From Bacteroidota bacterium (lineage in GTDB: Bacteria; Bacteroidota; Bacteroidia; UKL13-3), in contig JAIXWD010000020.1 in NCBI GenBank assembly GCA_027482225.1, positions 124,001-188,000 on the forward strand: a stretch of 64,000 bases of DNA. Reading direction: 5' to 3'. Position 1 is the first letter of the stretch. Each line of letters opens with the position of its first letter. The translations under genes were made by a program, and so were the position numbers. Below the pieces are notes generated by a model. The model searched no databases, was not told where the DNA came from, and saw nothing but the letters and a program-made list of their open reading frames with translations. Shown in pieces: positions 17,314 to 25,239 of this stretch.

Positions 17314-18195
17314 ATGAAAGCATATTTATTTCCAGGACAAGGTTCGCAGTTTGTGGGCATGGGTAAAGATTTATACGATAACAATGAGCAAGCAAAAGCC
17401 TTGTTTGAAAAAGCCAATGATATTTTAGGCTTCCGCATTACTGATGTTATGTTTAGCGGAACCGATGAAGAATTAAAACAAACACGTGTAACGCAACCTG
17501 CTATTTTTTTACACTCGGTTATTAAAGCTTTGGTTGCCGGAGATGCCTTTACACCTGATATGGTTGCAGGACATTCGCTGGGTGAATTTAGTGCCCTAGT
17601 AGCCAATAAAACATTAAGTTTTGAAGATGGTTTAACATTGGTTTACAAACGAGCCTTAGCGATGCAAAAAGCTTGCGAAATTAAACCAAGTACTATGGCC
17701 GCTGTGTTGGGTTTGGATGATGCCAAAGTAGAAGAAATTTGTGCAAGCATTACTGATGAAGTAGTGGTTGCCGCCAATTATAATTGCCCTGGCCAATTGG
17801 TTATTTCTGGAAGTATGGAAGGTGTTAACATTGCTTGCGAATTATTAAAAGCTGCAGGAGCAAAACGCGCTTTGGTTTTACCTGTAGGTGGCGCATTTCA
17901 CTCTCCATTAATGGAACCTGCCAGGGTTGAATTGGAAGCTGCCATTCATGCAACACATTTTAGCGAACCTATTTGTGCTGTATACCAAAATGTAACGGCT
18001 TGTGCTGTGCGTGATGTGACTGCTATTAAAGCGAATTTAATTGCACAATTAACTGCACCTGTAAAATGGACACAAAGTATACAAGCCATGTTGAGTGATG
18101 GTGCCAGCGAGTTTATTGAGTGTGGTCCTGGTAAAGTATTACAAGGGTTAGTTAGTAAAATTCATAAAGAAGCCATGGTTTCATCATTAGCATAA
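17314..18195 (+). CDS. fabD: Malonyl-CoA:ACP transacylase
   Basis: About 293 residues from the ATG at 17314. The track's start at 17248 would include a terminator hairpin and adds 22 residues without homology, whereas MKAYLFPGQGSQFVGMG is the normal FabD N-terminus. The nucleophile Ser is in AGHSLGEFSALV and the catalytic His in GAFHSPLM; the C-terminus has FIECGPGKVLQGLV. The enzyme moves malonyl groups from CoA to acyl carrier protein in fatty acid synthesis. It is 8 bp upstream of the DUF1569 gene and probably cotranscribed with it. Confidence 0.96.
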   Translation: MKAYLFPGQGSQFVGMGKDLYDNNEQAKALFEKANDILGFRITDVMFSGTDEELKQTRVTQPAIFLHSVIKALVAGDAFTPDMVAGHSLGEFSALVANKTLSFEDGLTLVYKRALAMQKACEIKPSTMAAVLGLDDAKVEEICASITDEVVVAANYNCPGQLVISGSMEGVNIACELLKAAGAKRALVLPVGGAFHSPLMEPARVELEAAIHATHFSEPICAVYQNVTACAVRDVTAIKANLIAQLTAPVKWTQSIQAMLSDGASEFIECGPGKVLQGLVSKIHKEAMVSSLA

Positions 18196-18203
18196 AAAAA
18201 TTC

Positions 18204-18662
18204 ATGGCATTACCCAATATTTTTAGTACACCTGTTTGTGAAGATATGATAAGCAGAATAAATAGGCTTAACATAAATACACCAGCACTATGGGGCAAAA
18301 TGAATGTAAGCCAAATGTTGGCGCACTGTTGCATTACATACGAAATGATTTTTGATAACAAACATGCTAAGCCCAATTTTTTATTGGGTTTTGTACTAAG
18401 AACATTTATAAAAGGTAAGGTTGTAGGAGAGGACCCGTATAAACAAGGCGGACCTACCTCACCACAATTTTTGATTACCAACGAACGTGATTTTGAAAAA
18501 GAAAAAACGCGCTTAATTAATTACATCAATCAAGTGCAGCTAATGGGTGAAACTGCATTTGAAGGAAAAGAATCGCACTCGTTTGGGGTGTTAAATAAAA
18601 CCGAATGGAACAACATGATGTACAAACACCTGAACCACCATTTAAGTCAATTTGGAGAGTAA
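18204..18662 (+). CDS. DUF1569 / DinB-like protein
   Basis: A 152-residue protein with a four-helix DinB-like pattern: WGKMNVSQMLAHCCITYEMI near the N-terminus and KHLNHHLSQFG at the end provide the conserved His residues that bind a metal in DinB folds. It matches what I know of DUF1569, a Bacteroidota-rich family of unknown function, perhaps thiol- or metal-dependent transferases. It follows fabD by 8 bp and ends in a strong terminator, just outside the cassette array. It therefore marks the conserved chromosomal flank. Confidence 0.75.
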   Translation: MALPNIFSTPVCEDMISRINRLNINTPALWGKMNVSQMLAHCCITYEMIFDNKHAKPNFLLGFVLRTFIKGKVVGEDPYKQGGPTSPQFLITNERDFEKEKTRLINYINQVQLMGETAFEGKESHSFGVLNKTEWNNMMYKHLNHHLSQFGE

Positions 18663-18695
18663 ATACTATTCGCTTTTGTGGTGATATAAAACTTG

Positions 18696-18730
18696 AAATC
18701 CTGTTGGTGCAATACCAACAGGATTTTTTT
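18696..18730 (+). terminator. Rho-independent terminator after fabD-DUF1569
   Basis: AAATCCTGTTGGT and ACCAACAGGATTT form a perfect 13-bp stem with a 5-nt loop and a T-run. It closes the plus-strand operon immediately before the cassette array. Confidence 0.92.
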
Positions 18731-18747
18731 GTCTTTTTTTTTGCTAA

Positions 18748-18789
18748 TAACGTTCTCTGATCTTTGCTATAAGATCTTTTCTAACGTTA
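18748..18789 (-). repeat. Short (42-bp) attC-like terminal palindrome
   Basis: TAACGTT-CTCT-GATCTT, a 6-nt centre, then AAGATC-TTTTCT-AACGTTA: two nested pairs of inverted boxes. These have the plan of an integron attC site (outer R boxes, inner L boxes). It ends one base before the stop codon of the SRPBCC gene and closes the array. No T-run follows on either strand, so it is not a terminator. Confidence 0.55.
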
Positions 18790-18790
18790 A

Positions 18791-19201
18791 TCAGTTTGAC
18801 TCTGTGTATTTTTTAAAATTGTCTAAGATTGCTTGCCAGCCGTTTCTCTGCAATTCAATTGGATTTTCTGTTTCTGGGTCAAAAGTAATGGCTACTTCTG
18901 TTTGTCCGTTTGTTTCTTTAAGCTCTAAAGTTGCCTGTCGTCCGCCAAATTCATAGGTAAAACCTTCACCTTGGCGGATGTCTAAATAAACAGCATCAAA
19001 GTCAAAACCAAAACTTCCGTCTTTAGCTTCCATTCTTGCTACATATCGTCCACCAACTTTAATATCGTTTGTTACAGTTGGGCAATGCCAACTTGGGTCG
19101 GCAAAGTTCCATTTTATTATATGTTCGGGTTGAGTGTAGTAGTCCCAAACTTTCTTCGTGTCTGCATTTATGGTAGCAGTAACATTTATTTTATTTGTCA
19201 T
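18791..19201 (-). CDS. SRPBCC-family (AHSA1-like) protein, cassette gene
   Basis: A 136-residue START-like/SRPBCC domain protein. ITATINADTKKVWDYYTQPEHI is the first helix region, WNFADPSWHCP the common AHSA1 motif, and VGGRYVARMEAKDGSFGFDFD with AITFDPETENP and GWQAILDNFKKYTES at the end match the family's strand and C-terminal helix. Such proteins form a hydrophobic cavity for small ligands; the ligand is unknown. It starts 3 bp after the VOC gene, so the two form one two-gene cassette between the long element at 19716 and the terminal short palindrome. Related SRPBCC/VOC pairs are common accessory genes. Confidence 0.85.
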   Translation of the reverse strand: MTNKINVTATINADTKKVWDYYTQPEHIIKWNFADPSWHCPTVTNDIKVGGRYVARMEAKDGSFGFDFDAVYLDIRQGEGFTYEFGGRQATLELKETNGQTEVAITFDPETENPIELQRNGWQAILDNFKKYTESN

Positions 19202-19204
19202 AAT

Positions 19205-19672
19205 TTATTTGAGTTCTGATAAAATTATTTTTTTCATTTTAAATGTATTTGTCAATGCTTTATCCCTTACAATTGGGTCTTCGCTCTGAATAAGTTCAAA
19301 ATACTCAACTGGAACTATCTGCCACGATAGTCCATATTTATCTTTGCACCAACCACAAACACCTTCTTCTCCTCCGTTATTTGTTATTGCATCCCAATAA
19401 TAATCAGTTTCAGCTTGGTCTTTTGTACTTATAACAAAAGAAACGGCTTCATTAAATTTAAACAAAGGTCCAGCCGCTAAAATACTAAACTCAATACCTG
19501 CAATTTGCATAACTGCTGTATCAAAGGTTTGTCCACCCATTTCTGGTGGATTTGTAAATTGCCGATAGTCTTTTAATATGCCGTCTTTAAAAATTGATAA
19601 GTAATAACTTACTACTTCTCTTGCGTCTTTCTCAACCCATAGACAAGGTGTTATTTTTTGTTGAACTGTCAT
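19205..19672 (-). CDS. VOC-family (PhnB / 3-dmu-9_3-mt-like) protein, cassette gene
   Basis: A 155-residue vicinal-oxygen-chelate fold protein. ITPCLWVEKDAREVVSYYLSIF is the typical opening; FDTAVMQIAGIEFSILAAGP and GWCKDKYGLSWQIVPVEYFELI are the second-strand and WxxPxxx-like motifs of the PhnB group. Members are often misnamed demethylubiquinone methyltransferases; their reaction is generally unknown. It is the 5' gene of the last cassette, with its ATG at 19672, 44 bp from the element that begins at 19716. No obvious promoter box lies between the element and the ATG. Confidence 0.85.
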   Translation of the reverse strand: MTVQQKITPCLWVEKDAREVVSYYLSIFKDGILKDYRQFTNPPEMGGQTFDTAVMQIAGIEFSILAAGPLFKFNEAVSFVISTKDQAETDYYWDAITNNGGEEGVCGWCKDKYGLSWQIVPVEYFELIQSEDPIVRDKALTNTFKMKKIILSELK

Positions 19673-19715
19673 ATCGTTTATTTTTAATTATTTCTAAGTG
19701 GTTTCGGTAAAATTG

Positions 19716-19852
19716 CTCGTAACGTTTTTGGGGCTTTGTGAAGTTGGCGGATTTTCAGCACAAAAGTTCAATGGAAGCACGAATGTTGAATCTTGCACAA
19801 AAGTTTAATAGAAGCACTTCAGCCGACATTTTGCCTAACCGATGTTAGGGGT
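19716..19852 (-). repeat. attC-like palindromic element A
   Basis: TAAC at 19720 and GTTA at 19844-19847, 128 bp apart end to end. The inner inverted boxes are TTGGCGG on the left and the related GCCGAC on the right. The centre carries GAAGCAC twice. The arms pair less perfectly than in elements B and E. Confidence 0.65.
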
Positions 19853-19863
19853 TCGTTGTGTTG

Positions 19864-20202
19864 TTAGCCTGTAATCTGTTGCAACCATTCTGAAATTATT
19901 TTTGGTTTAATGTCGTCAACACTTCTTATTTTAAGGTGTTTCAAAGTGTTTCCTTCGCCTTCTAATAAATTCTCAGGGTCAATGAGTTTGTCTATTTTGT
20001 AAAAGCCAAGAGTTATATGCTTTTTCGCAAATCTCAAGTATGCAAAATCTTTCCCATTGTTGAATACTGGCATATTCCATTTAATTTCTTCTGAAACATT
20101 GTCTATTGTCTCGTGGACGATTTTTCGCAATGTTTCAAGAATTATTATTTGTTCTTCTGTAGCTTTGTCTATATATTCAGTTACTTTTTTATTATAGTTC
20201 AT
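19864..20202 (-). CDS. DUF1801 (YdhG-like) protein, cassette gene
   Basis: A 112-residue protein. YIDKATEEQIIILETLRKIVHETI is the N-terminal helix pair, EEIKWNMPVFNNGKDFAYLRFAKKHITLGF the signature core (WxMPxF) of DUF1801, and DDIKPKIISEWLQQITG the C-terminal helix. The family includes the Bacillus frataxin-like iron chaperone YdhG/Fra, but most members are uncharacterised. It is the 3' gene of a two-gene cassette and its stop lies about 16 bp from the GTTA box of element A. The gene in front of it encodes a second DUF1801 protein, which is unusual. Confidence 0.85.
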   Translation of the reverse strand: MNYNKKVTEYIDKATEEQIIILETLRKIVHETIDNVSEEIKWNMPVFNNGKDFAYLRFAKKHITLGFYKIDKLIDPENLLEGEGNTLKHLKIRSVDDIKPKIISEWLQQITG

Positions 20203-20212
20203 AAAATTTTAT

Positions 20213-20647
20213 CTAATTGTCTCTACAAGCGCATTCGTGATTTTCATTTATATACTTGATTGTTGCTATACTTAACTTTTCTAATGTGACAAGATTGATG
20301 TCAGATAATTTTTTGAAGTAAATACAGGCTTTACCCATTTTAAATTTCCCTAAATTTTCAAGAAGTTGTTTATTGTCATGTCCAGGTGCAGAAACATAAA
20401 GTGAGAATTCGGCTTTTCTAGGAGAAAAGCCAATTAGCATAGAGTCACCATCGTGTCCGCTCGCGTATTTGTAATGATAGCTACCAAAACCTATCATTGT
20501 TGGACCCCACATTTTTGGTTCGAAGCCTGACCATTTTTTCATAAGGTCAATTAGTTTAAGACTGTCTTGTTTTTTTTGTTCATTGTCTACAAATGAGTTT
20601 ATGAAGTTAAATACATTGACTTCTGTTGCTGTCGTTTTTGATGCCAT
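20213..20647 (-). CDS. Second DUF1801-domain protein, cassette gene
   Basis: A 144-residue protein. VFNFINSFVDNEQKKQDSLKL opens the domain and the core is FEPKMWGPTMIGFGSYHYKYASG, ending with CIYFKKLSDINLVTLEKLSI. This variant, with GFGSYHYKYASGH, belongs to a DUF1801 subgroup distinct from the YdhG-like gene 10 bp downstream, so the two are not simple tandem duplicates. It is the first gene of the cassette between elements A and B. A possible joint function is unknown; frataxin-like iron handling is a family-level guess only. Confidence 0.85.
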   Translation of the reverse strand: MASKTTATEVNVFNFINSFVDNEQKKQDSLKLIDLMKKWSGFEPKMWGPTMIGFGSYHYKYASGHDGDSMLIGFSPRKAEFSLYVSAPGHDNKQLLENLGKFKMGKACIYFKKLSDINLVTLEKLSIATIKYINENHECACRDN

Positions 20648-20696
20648 CTTATTTATACGTTTTTGATTTTTAGTCCAATGTCGTTTTTTACAATGA

Positions 20697-20830
20697 CCGC
20701 TAACGTTCCCACGCTTGGCGCAGTGGGGGATTTTGGAAAACTAAATTGTCTGCCAGCACAAATTTACAATAGAAGCACAAAGTTTCAATGAACCACTTTA
20801 GCCCCCATTGCGCCAAACTTGTGTTAGCGG
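20697..20830 (-). repeat. attC-like palindromic element B (best-paired copy)
   Basis: CCGCTAAC at the left and GTTAGCGG at the right are perfect inverted ends. The inner arm TTGGCGCAGTGGGGG pairs with GCCCCCATTGCGCCAA, giving a cruciform-capable element with a roughly 75-nt centre. The centre contains TGTCTGCCAGCACAAA and GAAGCACAAAG. TAAC-to-GTTA length is 126 bp. Confidence 0.8.
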
Positions 20831-20919
20831 CTGTTTTTTCTGTCGTGACTGTCCGCGGGTTGCGTTAACGTCTGAACGTGATGGTTACACGAAAAAACTA
20901 AAAACTGTCTGCAAAAAAA

Positions 20920-21747
20920 TTATGGCAAAGTTGTCTTTAAGTAAGCAAAGTTGTCTACCCACGATCCGCTGCTGTTGTCATAGGTCATGCTATTTGTCTT
21001 TAACGCAAATGAACTGTCGTTGATCCACACTATTTCTGAGATATACCAGCCGTCTGCCTCATGATTTATGTAGCCCTCATACTTTAATGAATTATTTGTC
21101 TTAGTAATTTTAATAACATTAAACCGACAAAACCCTTCAGGAGATGTCCCGTCATTTGAAAAGGAAATCAGGAATTTGTCATTAGGTGAAATAACAGGTG
21201 GATTATTAGGTCCATCCAATAGCGAATTTAAGGTGTACTTTATATTACTTGAACTATCAATTAAGAATGATTCTCCCAGAGTAAACTCGCCAGTTTCCCA
21301 CCAGTTTTCTAAAACGTAAACTTTCAACTCGTCTACATAGCCTTTATATCCAAACCAAGAAAATCCTCTACGATTTCCATAGCTCTGATTATACTCAATG
21401 TTGAATGGGAGTTTTGATTTTGCAGTTTTAATAAAGAATAGCGTATCTTTTAGTTCAATTCTGGAAGAGTCTACTGTCAGTTTATTATGGTAGTTTTTCT
21501 TGTATTTTATAAATTGTGTTTTGCTGATTTCAAAAAATTCGAGTTTTGTCTTAATAAGAGTCGAGCAGTTTATGCATATAGTAGCGTCAACTGTGTCTGC
21601 TAAGTCGATATTGTCTTTGTAAAGGTGTTCAATTTTGTCTTTTTTTGTGGTGTCGCTGTCAACCCGTTGCGAGGCTGTTTGGTTTGAATTGTCGCATGAT
21701 GCGAGGAAAAGCAGTCCAAATATTTGAAGAAAAAACCGTCTTGTCAT
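20920..21747 (-). CDS. Predicted lipoprotein, cassette gene
   Basis: A 275-residue protein with a lipoprotein signal (RRFFLQIFGLLFLASCD, Cys 18). The mature part is mixed, with CINCSTLIKTKLEF near residue 57 and a beta-rich C-terminal half (KYEGYINHEADGWYISEIVW, NSMTYDNSSGSWVDNFAY). I do not recognise the family. It is the only gene in the cassette between elements B and C and starts 16 bp from the C element. The 90 bp behind its stop, before element B, hold no gene. A surface or periplasmic location is likely. Confidence 0.75.
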   Translation of the reverse strand: MTRRFFLQIFGLLFLASCDNSNQTASQRVDSDTTKKDKIEHLYKDNIDLADTVDATICINCSTLIKTKLEFFEISKTQFIKYKKNYHNKLTVDSSRIELKDTLFFIKTAKSKLPFNIEYNQSYGNRRGFSWFGYKGYVDELKVYVLENWWETGEFTLGESFLIDSSSNIKYTLNSLLDGPNNPPVISPNDKFLISFSNDGTSPEGFCRFNVIKITKTNNSLKYEGYINHEADGWYISEIVWINDSSFALKTNSMTYDNSSGSWVDNFAYLKTTLP

Positions 21748-21762
21748 TTCGTTTTAAAATTA

Positions 21763-21899
21763 CCGCTAACGTTTCCGTAGCCTTGCGCAGTTGCCGATTA
21801 CGGAACGATAATCTGTCGTGCTAAGATAAAGATGAAAGCGTAAAACAAAGCTGAAATTTAGCAATTTAACGGCAATTGCGCGAGGGTACTGTTATAGCC
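21763..21899 (-). repeat. attC-like palindromic element C (diverged copy)
   Basis: CCGCTAAC at the left, GTTATAGCC at the right, 128 bp from TAAC to GTTA. Inner arms TTGCGCAGTTGCCG and CGGCAATTGCGCG pair. The centre lacks the clear GAAGCACAAA repeats of the other copies, so this is the most diverged long element. Confidence 0.7.
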
Positions 21900-21914
21900 A
21901 GTTTCATTTCTGTG

Positions 21915-23036
21915 TCAGTCAAAGGATATTTGTCGAAATGTGTATGAGTCTTTATTCCTTATGTATACAAAAACGCCCAAAGATCGTTGCGCAATAAAAA
22001 TAGTACTGTTGTTATCGATTTGCATTCCAACTGGACGACTACCAGCAGAATAACCTTTCCCAAGGCTATATTCTATATTTAGTTTAGTCTTTATCACTTC
22101 TTCAATACTATCTTTCTGTATTCTGAACACCCCAAATTCAGACATAATGAACAAGGGGACCTCCTTGTCTTTTAGACAAAAGGCACTTAAATCCGACTTT
22201 TCTCCAAATAGTAAATGCATTTGTGGCACTGAATCCTGTTGAGGTTTATCCTTTGACTTACGTGGTTGCGGCCATAATACTTGTTGAAGTTTATCTTTTT
22301 GAAATGTGTAAATGCCTGATTCACGCATAGCAAGGTGCGATAGTCCGCTGGCTATCCAAAGTGTACCCTTTGAAGAATACTCTAGTCCTTTTATGTTATC
22401 TTCTATGATAAATTTCCCTTTACCGAAAGTTTTATTATCCCCTTTTGAAATTGGTATTTCTACAAGAGCACCGCCCCACTCTCCATTGTCATAACCGAGA
22501 TATATACTATTTGAAGTCATTAAACAATGTTGCGGTATGTCGTAATCGTTTGCATGAAATTCATCTATTAAGGAATCAATTGCAATTTTCTGCCAAGTTG
22601 AGTTAGGTTGTTTGAAAAATATTTCATCAAACGTAATTACCAAGAGCAGATTTTCATTTGCCACCAGCCTAAACTTTTTGATTTTATTGAAATCAGGAAA
22701 AAGAGGATTCGTAGTCCATTTACCCTCATGTTTGTTCTTTGTTAAGAGGAAGAAGGAGTCGTCTCTTTGCACAATAACATGTAAAGAGGAAGGTGTTTCT
22801 GTCAAGTCAAGAATTGCTGTATCATTAGCAATTTGAAGTCTAGTTAGCCTGTTTTTTATTGTGTCGCAAACGTAGTATTTATCGGTTCTTGACCAGTCTT
22901 TTTCCGCAATAATGAGGCCGTTCCAAACAAGTAGTCTTTTAAGTAACGGTTGTTCTACTTTCAGCTGGTCTATATTCTGTCCAAAACAGGAAAGAGTTGA
23001 TAGAAAAAAAATGAAAGCTAGTTTAATGTTTGTCAT
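21915..23036 (-). CDS. Secreted propeller-like protein of unknown function, cassette gene
   Basis: A 373-residue protein with a signal peptide ending at LSCFGQ (residue 20). The rest consists of repeated beta-strand blocks with turns such as FRLVANENLLLVITFDEIFF, YSSKGTLWIASGLSHLAM and MIFGVFRIQKD-like pieces, as in a beta-propeller; I count about six such blocks. No catalytic motif is evident. It ends IAQRSLGVFVYIRNKDSYTFRQISFD. It is the sole gene of the cassette between elements C and D; its ATG lies 8 bp from element D, leaving little room for its own promoter outside the element. Confidence 0.7.
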   Translation of the reverse strand: MTNIKLAFIFFLSTLSCFGQNIDQLKVEQPLLKRLLVWNGLIIAEKDWSRTDKYYVCDTIKNRLTRLQIANDTAILDLTETPSSLHVIVQRDDSFFLLTKNKHEGKWTTNPLFPDFNKIKKFRLVANENLLLVITFDEIFFKQPNSTWQKIAIDSLIDEFHANDYDIPQHCLMTSNSIYLGYDNGEWGGALVEIPISKGDNKTFGKGKFIIEDNIKGLEYSSKGTLWIASGLSHLAMRESGIYTFQKDKLQQVLWPQPRKSKDKPQQDSVPQMHLLFGEKSDLSAFCLKDKEVPLFIMSEFGVFRIQKDSIEEVIKTKLNIEYSLGKGYSAGSRPVGMQIDNNSTIFIAQRSLGVFVYIRNKDSYTFRQISFD

Positions 23037-23043
23037 CGAAATT

Positions 23044-23179
23044 GGCTATAACGTATTCGGGCTTGGCGAAGGTGGCGATTTTCACCACAAATGTTGATGC
23101 GGAAAACCAAACTTTGATTAACCACAAATGTGTCTGCGGAACACTGAACCGCCACTTTTGCCAAACCCGTGTTATGCGG
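23044..23179 (-). repeat. attC-like palindromic element D
   Basis: GGCTATAAC at the left, GTTATGCGG at the right, 126 bp from TAAC to GTTA. Arms CGGGCTTGGCGAAGGTGGCG and CGCCACTTTTGCCAAACCCG pair well. The centre holds ACCACAAATGTTG and ACCACAAATGTGT, a direct repeat related to the GAAGCACAAA motif of the other copies. Confidence 0.8.
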
Positions 23180-23189
23180 TCGTTTTTCT

Positions 23190-23603
23190 TTATGCTCCAT
23201 CATGCTTTTCTTTATATCTGATTGGGGTAATAGCCCAAATTAGTTGAAAAACAAAAGCACCAATCAGTGTCCATAGAATATCATTCCAGTCAAAACATCC
23301 TCTTGTTGTTATAGTTTGCAAAAACTCCCAGGATAGAAGTCCTGCAAGTGAAATTAGGTTTGCAGTAATGTGTTTCTTTTCGTTTAACCATTTATTTGTC
23401 CATTGCATTTGTGGTATTATTAAAATAAATAATGCAGGTATTCCAATTGCTGGAAAAAAATTAGGAGCAATTCCCAACAAATATATTATTGTCAAGTTTA
23501 CGCCTGTGTAATTTGGTCTAATGTTGTCTTGCACTTGTTGATATGCAATAAAGCAAAGTGCAAATATCGTGAACCAATAAAATAAACTCTTTGATGTCTT
23601 CAT
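23190..23603 (-). CDS. Four-span membrane protein, cassette gene
   Basis: A 137-residue protein with about four membrane segments: FYWFTIFALCFIAYQQV, YLLGIAPNFFPAIGIPALFIL, HITANLISLAGLLSWEFLQ and ILWTLIGAFVFQLIWAIT. The motif CFDWNDILWTLIGAF near the last span resembles VanZ-like proteins (an acidic residue before the final span), but the match is loose. It is the third gene of the three-gene cassette between D and E, 17 bp after its neighbour, and its stop is 10 bp from element D. Confidence 0.65.
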   Translation of the reverse strand: MKTSKSLFYWFTIFALCFIAYQQVQDNIRPNYTGVNLTIIYLLGIAPNFFPAIGIPALFILIIPQMQWTNKWLNEKKHITANLISLAGLLSWEFLQTITTRGCFDWNDILWTLIGAFVFQLIWAITPIRYKEKHDGA

Positions 23604-23620
23604 TTTTTTAAAGTATCTCG

Positions 23621-24289
23621 CTATAATGTTGTCGTTCTATTTTTCATTTTGTCATAAAGGTCTTGAATAATCTTTTTGCTTTCAATTAATTTAGCTCCTG
23701 ATATAATCGCTTTTTTGGCATTCCATAACGAGGGAATTGACAACTTTCCTTGTGAAAGAGAATACATCCAAATTAAGTCTATAAAGTTTATAAATAGATT
23801 TAGCCTATAAAATAATGATGGATTTTTAATGTCAAACCCCATTTTACCTAATGTCCTATCATTGAAGAAGTATGATGTCCCAACTATATTTACCGTTTCT
23901 GGTATGCTTTTATTCTCAATTAGCTCAATTATTTTTATTAATCCTTCAATATGGTACAACAATAGCTTAGTTCTTATTTCAATTCCTGCTCTATATTTTC
24001 TCATTACAAATAAGTAGTCAAAACTACCGCCACTGTGTAAGTCTATTTGACGGTCGTTTGCAATATAGCCAAGTAACATTGGTGAATAATACTTGTATAC
24101 ACCGATAAGTCTTAAAAGTGGTGTAACGGCAAATTGTCCAATAGGAATATAAATTATGAATAGTAAATAAAATATTGGTTGAGAATATCCTTTCTCAATA
24201 ATTGAAAGTGCTGGCAAAAAACCAAATAACAGCAATAAAAGGGCTTCAATCCATTGTATTATCTTTGGTTGTTTATAGAAGCCATTCAT
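23621..24289 (-). CDS. Membrane-associated protein of unknown function, cassette gene
   Basis: A 222-residue protein with two N-terminal spans (IEALLLLLFGFLPALSII and IFYLLFIIYIPIGQFAV). A soluble region follows, with DLHSGGSFDYLFVMRKYRAG and ESKKIIQDLYDKMKNRTTT at the end. No known family was recognised. It overlaps the stop of the zincin gene upstream by 4 bp (ATGA junction), so translation is probably coupled. With its neighbours it forms a three-gene membrane module inside one cassette, which is unusually large for an integron cassette. Confidence 0.65.
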   Translation of the reverse strand: MNGFYKQPKIIQWIEALLLLLFGFLPALSIIEKGYSQPIFYLLFIIYIPIGQFAVTPLLRLIGVYKYYSPMLLGYIANDRQIDLHSGGSFDYLFVMRKYRAGIEIRTKLLLYHIEGLIKIIELIENKSIPETVNIVGTSYFFNDRTLGKMGFDIKNPSLFYRLNLFINFIDLIWMYSLSQGKLSIPSLWNAKKAIISGAKLIESKKIIQDLYDKMKNRTTTL

Positions 24290-24933
24290 ATTCGTGCTGT
24301 CGTTTTTCGTTCAATATTGCGACCATAAAAGTATGAGGCTTTTTCTTCAATATTATCGTATGTTACTACTTCTTTATCCCTATGAAATTCAAAATAACAG
24401 AGCAGTGCAAAGTCACCTGAAGACATTGCGGTATGGCAGAGTAAAATACCTAAAATTGTCAATGACCAATTATAAGAAGAAATTGAAAGTAATAATAGCA
24501 ATATCATTGAAATTGAAATAAAAGGGGCGAGTACAACTATTCTGAATTCATTCTTATTAGCAACAAATTTGTCAGCAAGTGCCAAAAAGTAAAACTTCTT
24601 TATGTTTGAGTCATAAGATGTATTTTTTGCTCCCTGCGATTTATAAGCTAAAACGTGAATGTATTCGTGCAAAGGAACTAATAAAAAGGCGATTGAAAAA
24701 CCAATAAAATAGTGGTATGTCCAATCTAAGTTTGTTAACATTTCCTGCTGAAAATTAACAACAAACAAAATGATTGCTATCAAAAGAAAAAAAATATTTA
24801 GTCCATAAAATACAATTGAAATAGTCGTCCTTTTATTAAGATATTTTCTTAGAAATACTGGCAGATCCTTGTGTTCTAACTTGTCAAGCAGAAAATATCC
24901 TTTTTCTGTCAGTTGGTCTGGTCTAATTTTCAT
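24286..24933 (-). CDS. DUF3267-type putative zincin membrane protease, cassette gene
   Basis: 215 residues from the ATG at 24933; the track's start at 25038 lies inside palindromic element E and is rejected. After a soluble N-terminus (RPDQLTEKGYFLLDKLEHKD) come spans IVFYGLNIFFLLIAIILFVV and YHYFIGFSIAFLLVPLHEYI. The HEYIH motif (about residues 89-93) at the end of the second span is the HExxH-type site of DUF3267 zincin-like proteins; the second His of HExxH is present. Further spans follow, with GDFALLCYFEFHRDKEVV. It is the first gene of the D-E cassette. Proteolytic activity is inferred from the motif only. Confidence 0.75.
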   Translation of the reverse strand: MKIRPDQLTEKGYFLLDKLEHKDLPVFLRKYLNKRTTISIVFYGLNIFFLLIAIILFVVNFQQEMLTNLDWTYHYFIGFSIAFLLVPLHEYIHVLAYKSQGAKNTSYDSNIKKFYFLALADKFVANKNEFRIVVLAPFISISMILLLLLSISSYNWSLTILGILLCHTAMSSGDFALLCYFEFHRDKEVVTYDNIEEKASYFYGRNIERKTTARI

Positions 24934-24955
24934 TTCTAAATGTCGTATTAAAATG

Positions 24956-25091
24956 CCGCATAACGGTTTGCAGCTACAAGAAGTTGGCGATTTCGAAGCA
25001 CAAAACTGTCTGCCTGCACTGAACTTGATACGAAGCACAAAGCTTCATTTAACCACTGAACCGCCAATTTCTTGTAGGTGCTGTTAGCACT
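24956..25091 (-). repeat. attC-like palindromic element E
   Basis: GCCGCATAAC at the left, GTTAGCACTT at the right, 126 bp from TAAC to GTTA. Arms TACAAGAAGTTGGCG and CGCCAATTTCTTGTA pair with one mismatch. The centre carries CGAAGCACAAAACTG and CGAAGCACAAAGCTT. It is the element nearest the recombinase, after the first cassette gene. Confidence 0.8.
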
Positions 25092-25239
25092 TCGCCCTTC
25101 TTTTCTGTTGTGTTGTTGTCTGTCCATTTTGGTCTGTCTTACTAATTTTTGGAGTCTTTAATTGAGAATTCAGTTTGGTAGCAAAATCTGTCAAAACAGT
25201 AATTGCAGTCTATTGATAAAGTATTCTTTACAACTGAAG

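Noticed and set aside
18748-18789. Rho-independent terminator
   Set aside because: The hairpin has no T-run on either strand, and a perfect terminator for the plus-strand operon already lies at 18696-18730.
24934-25038. N-terminal extension of the zincin gene in the ORF track
   Set aside because: These codons lie within palindromic element E; the ATG at 24933 is followed by a normal N-terminus.
18748-25091. CRISPR array
   Set aside because: The repeats are about 130 bp, palindromic, only partly identical and separated by whole genes rather than by short spacers; there are no cas genes.
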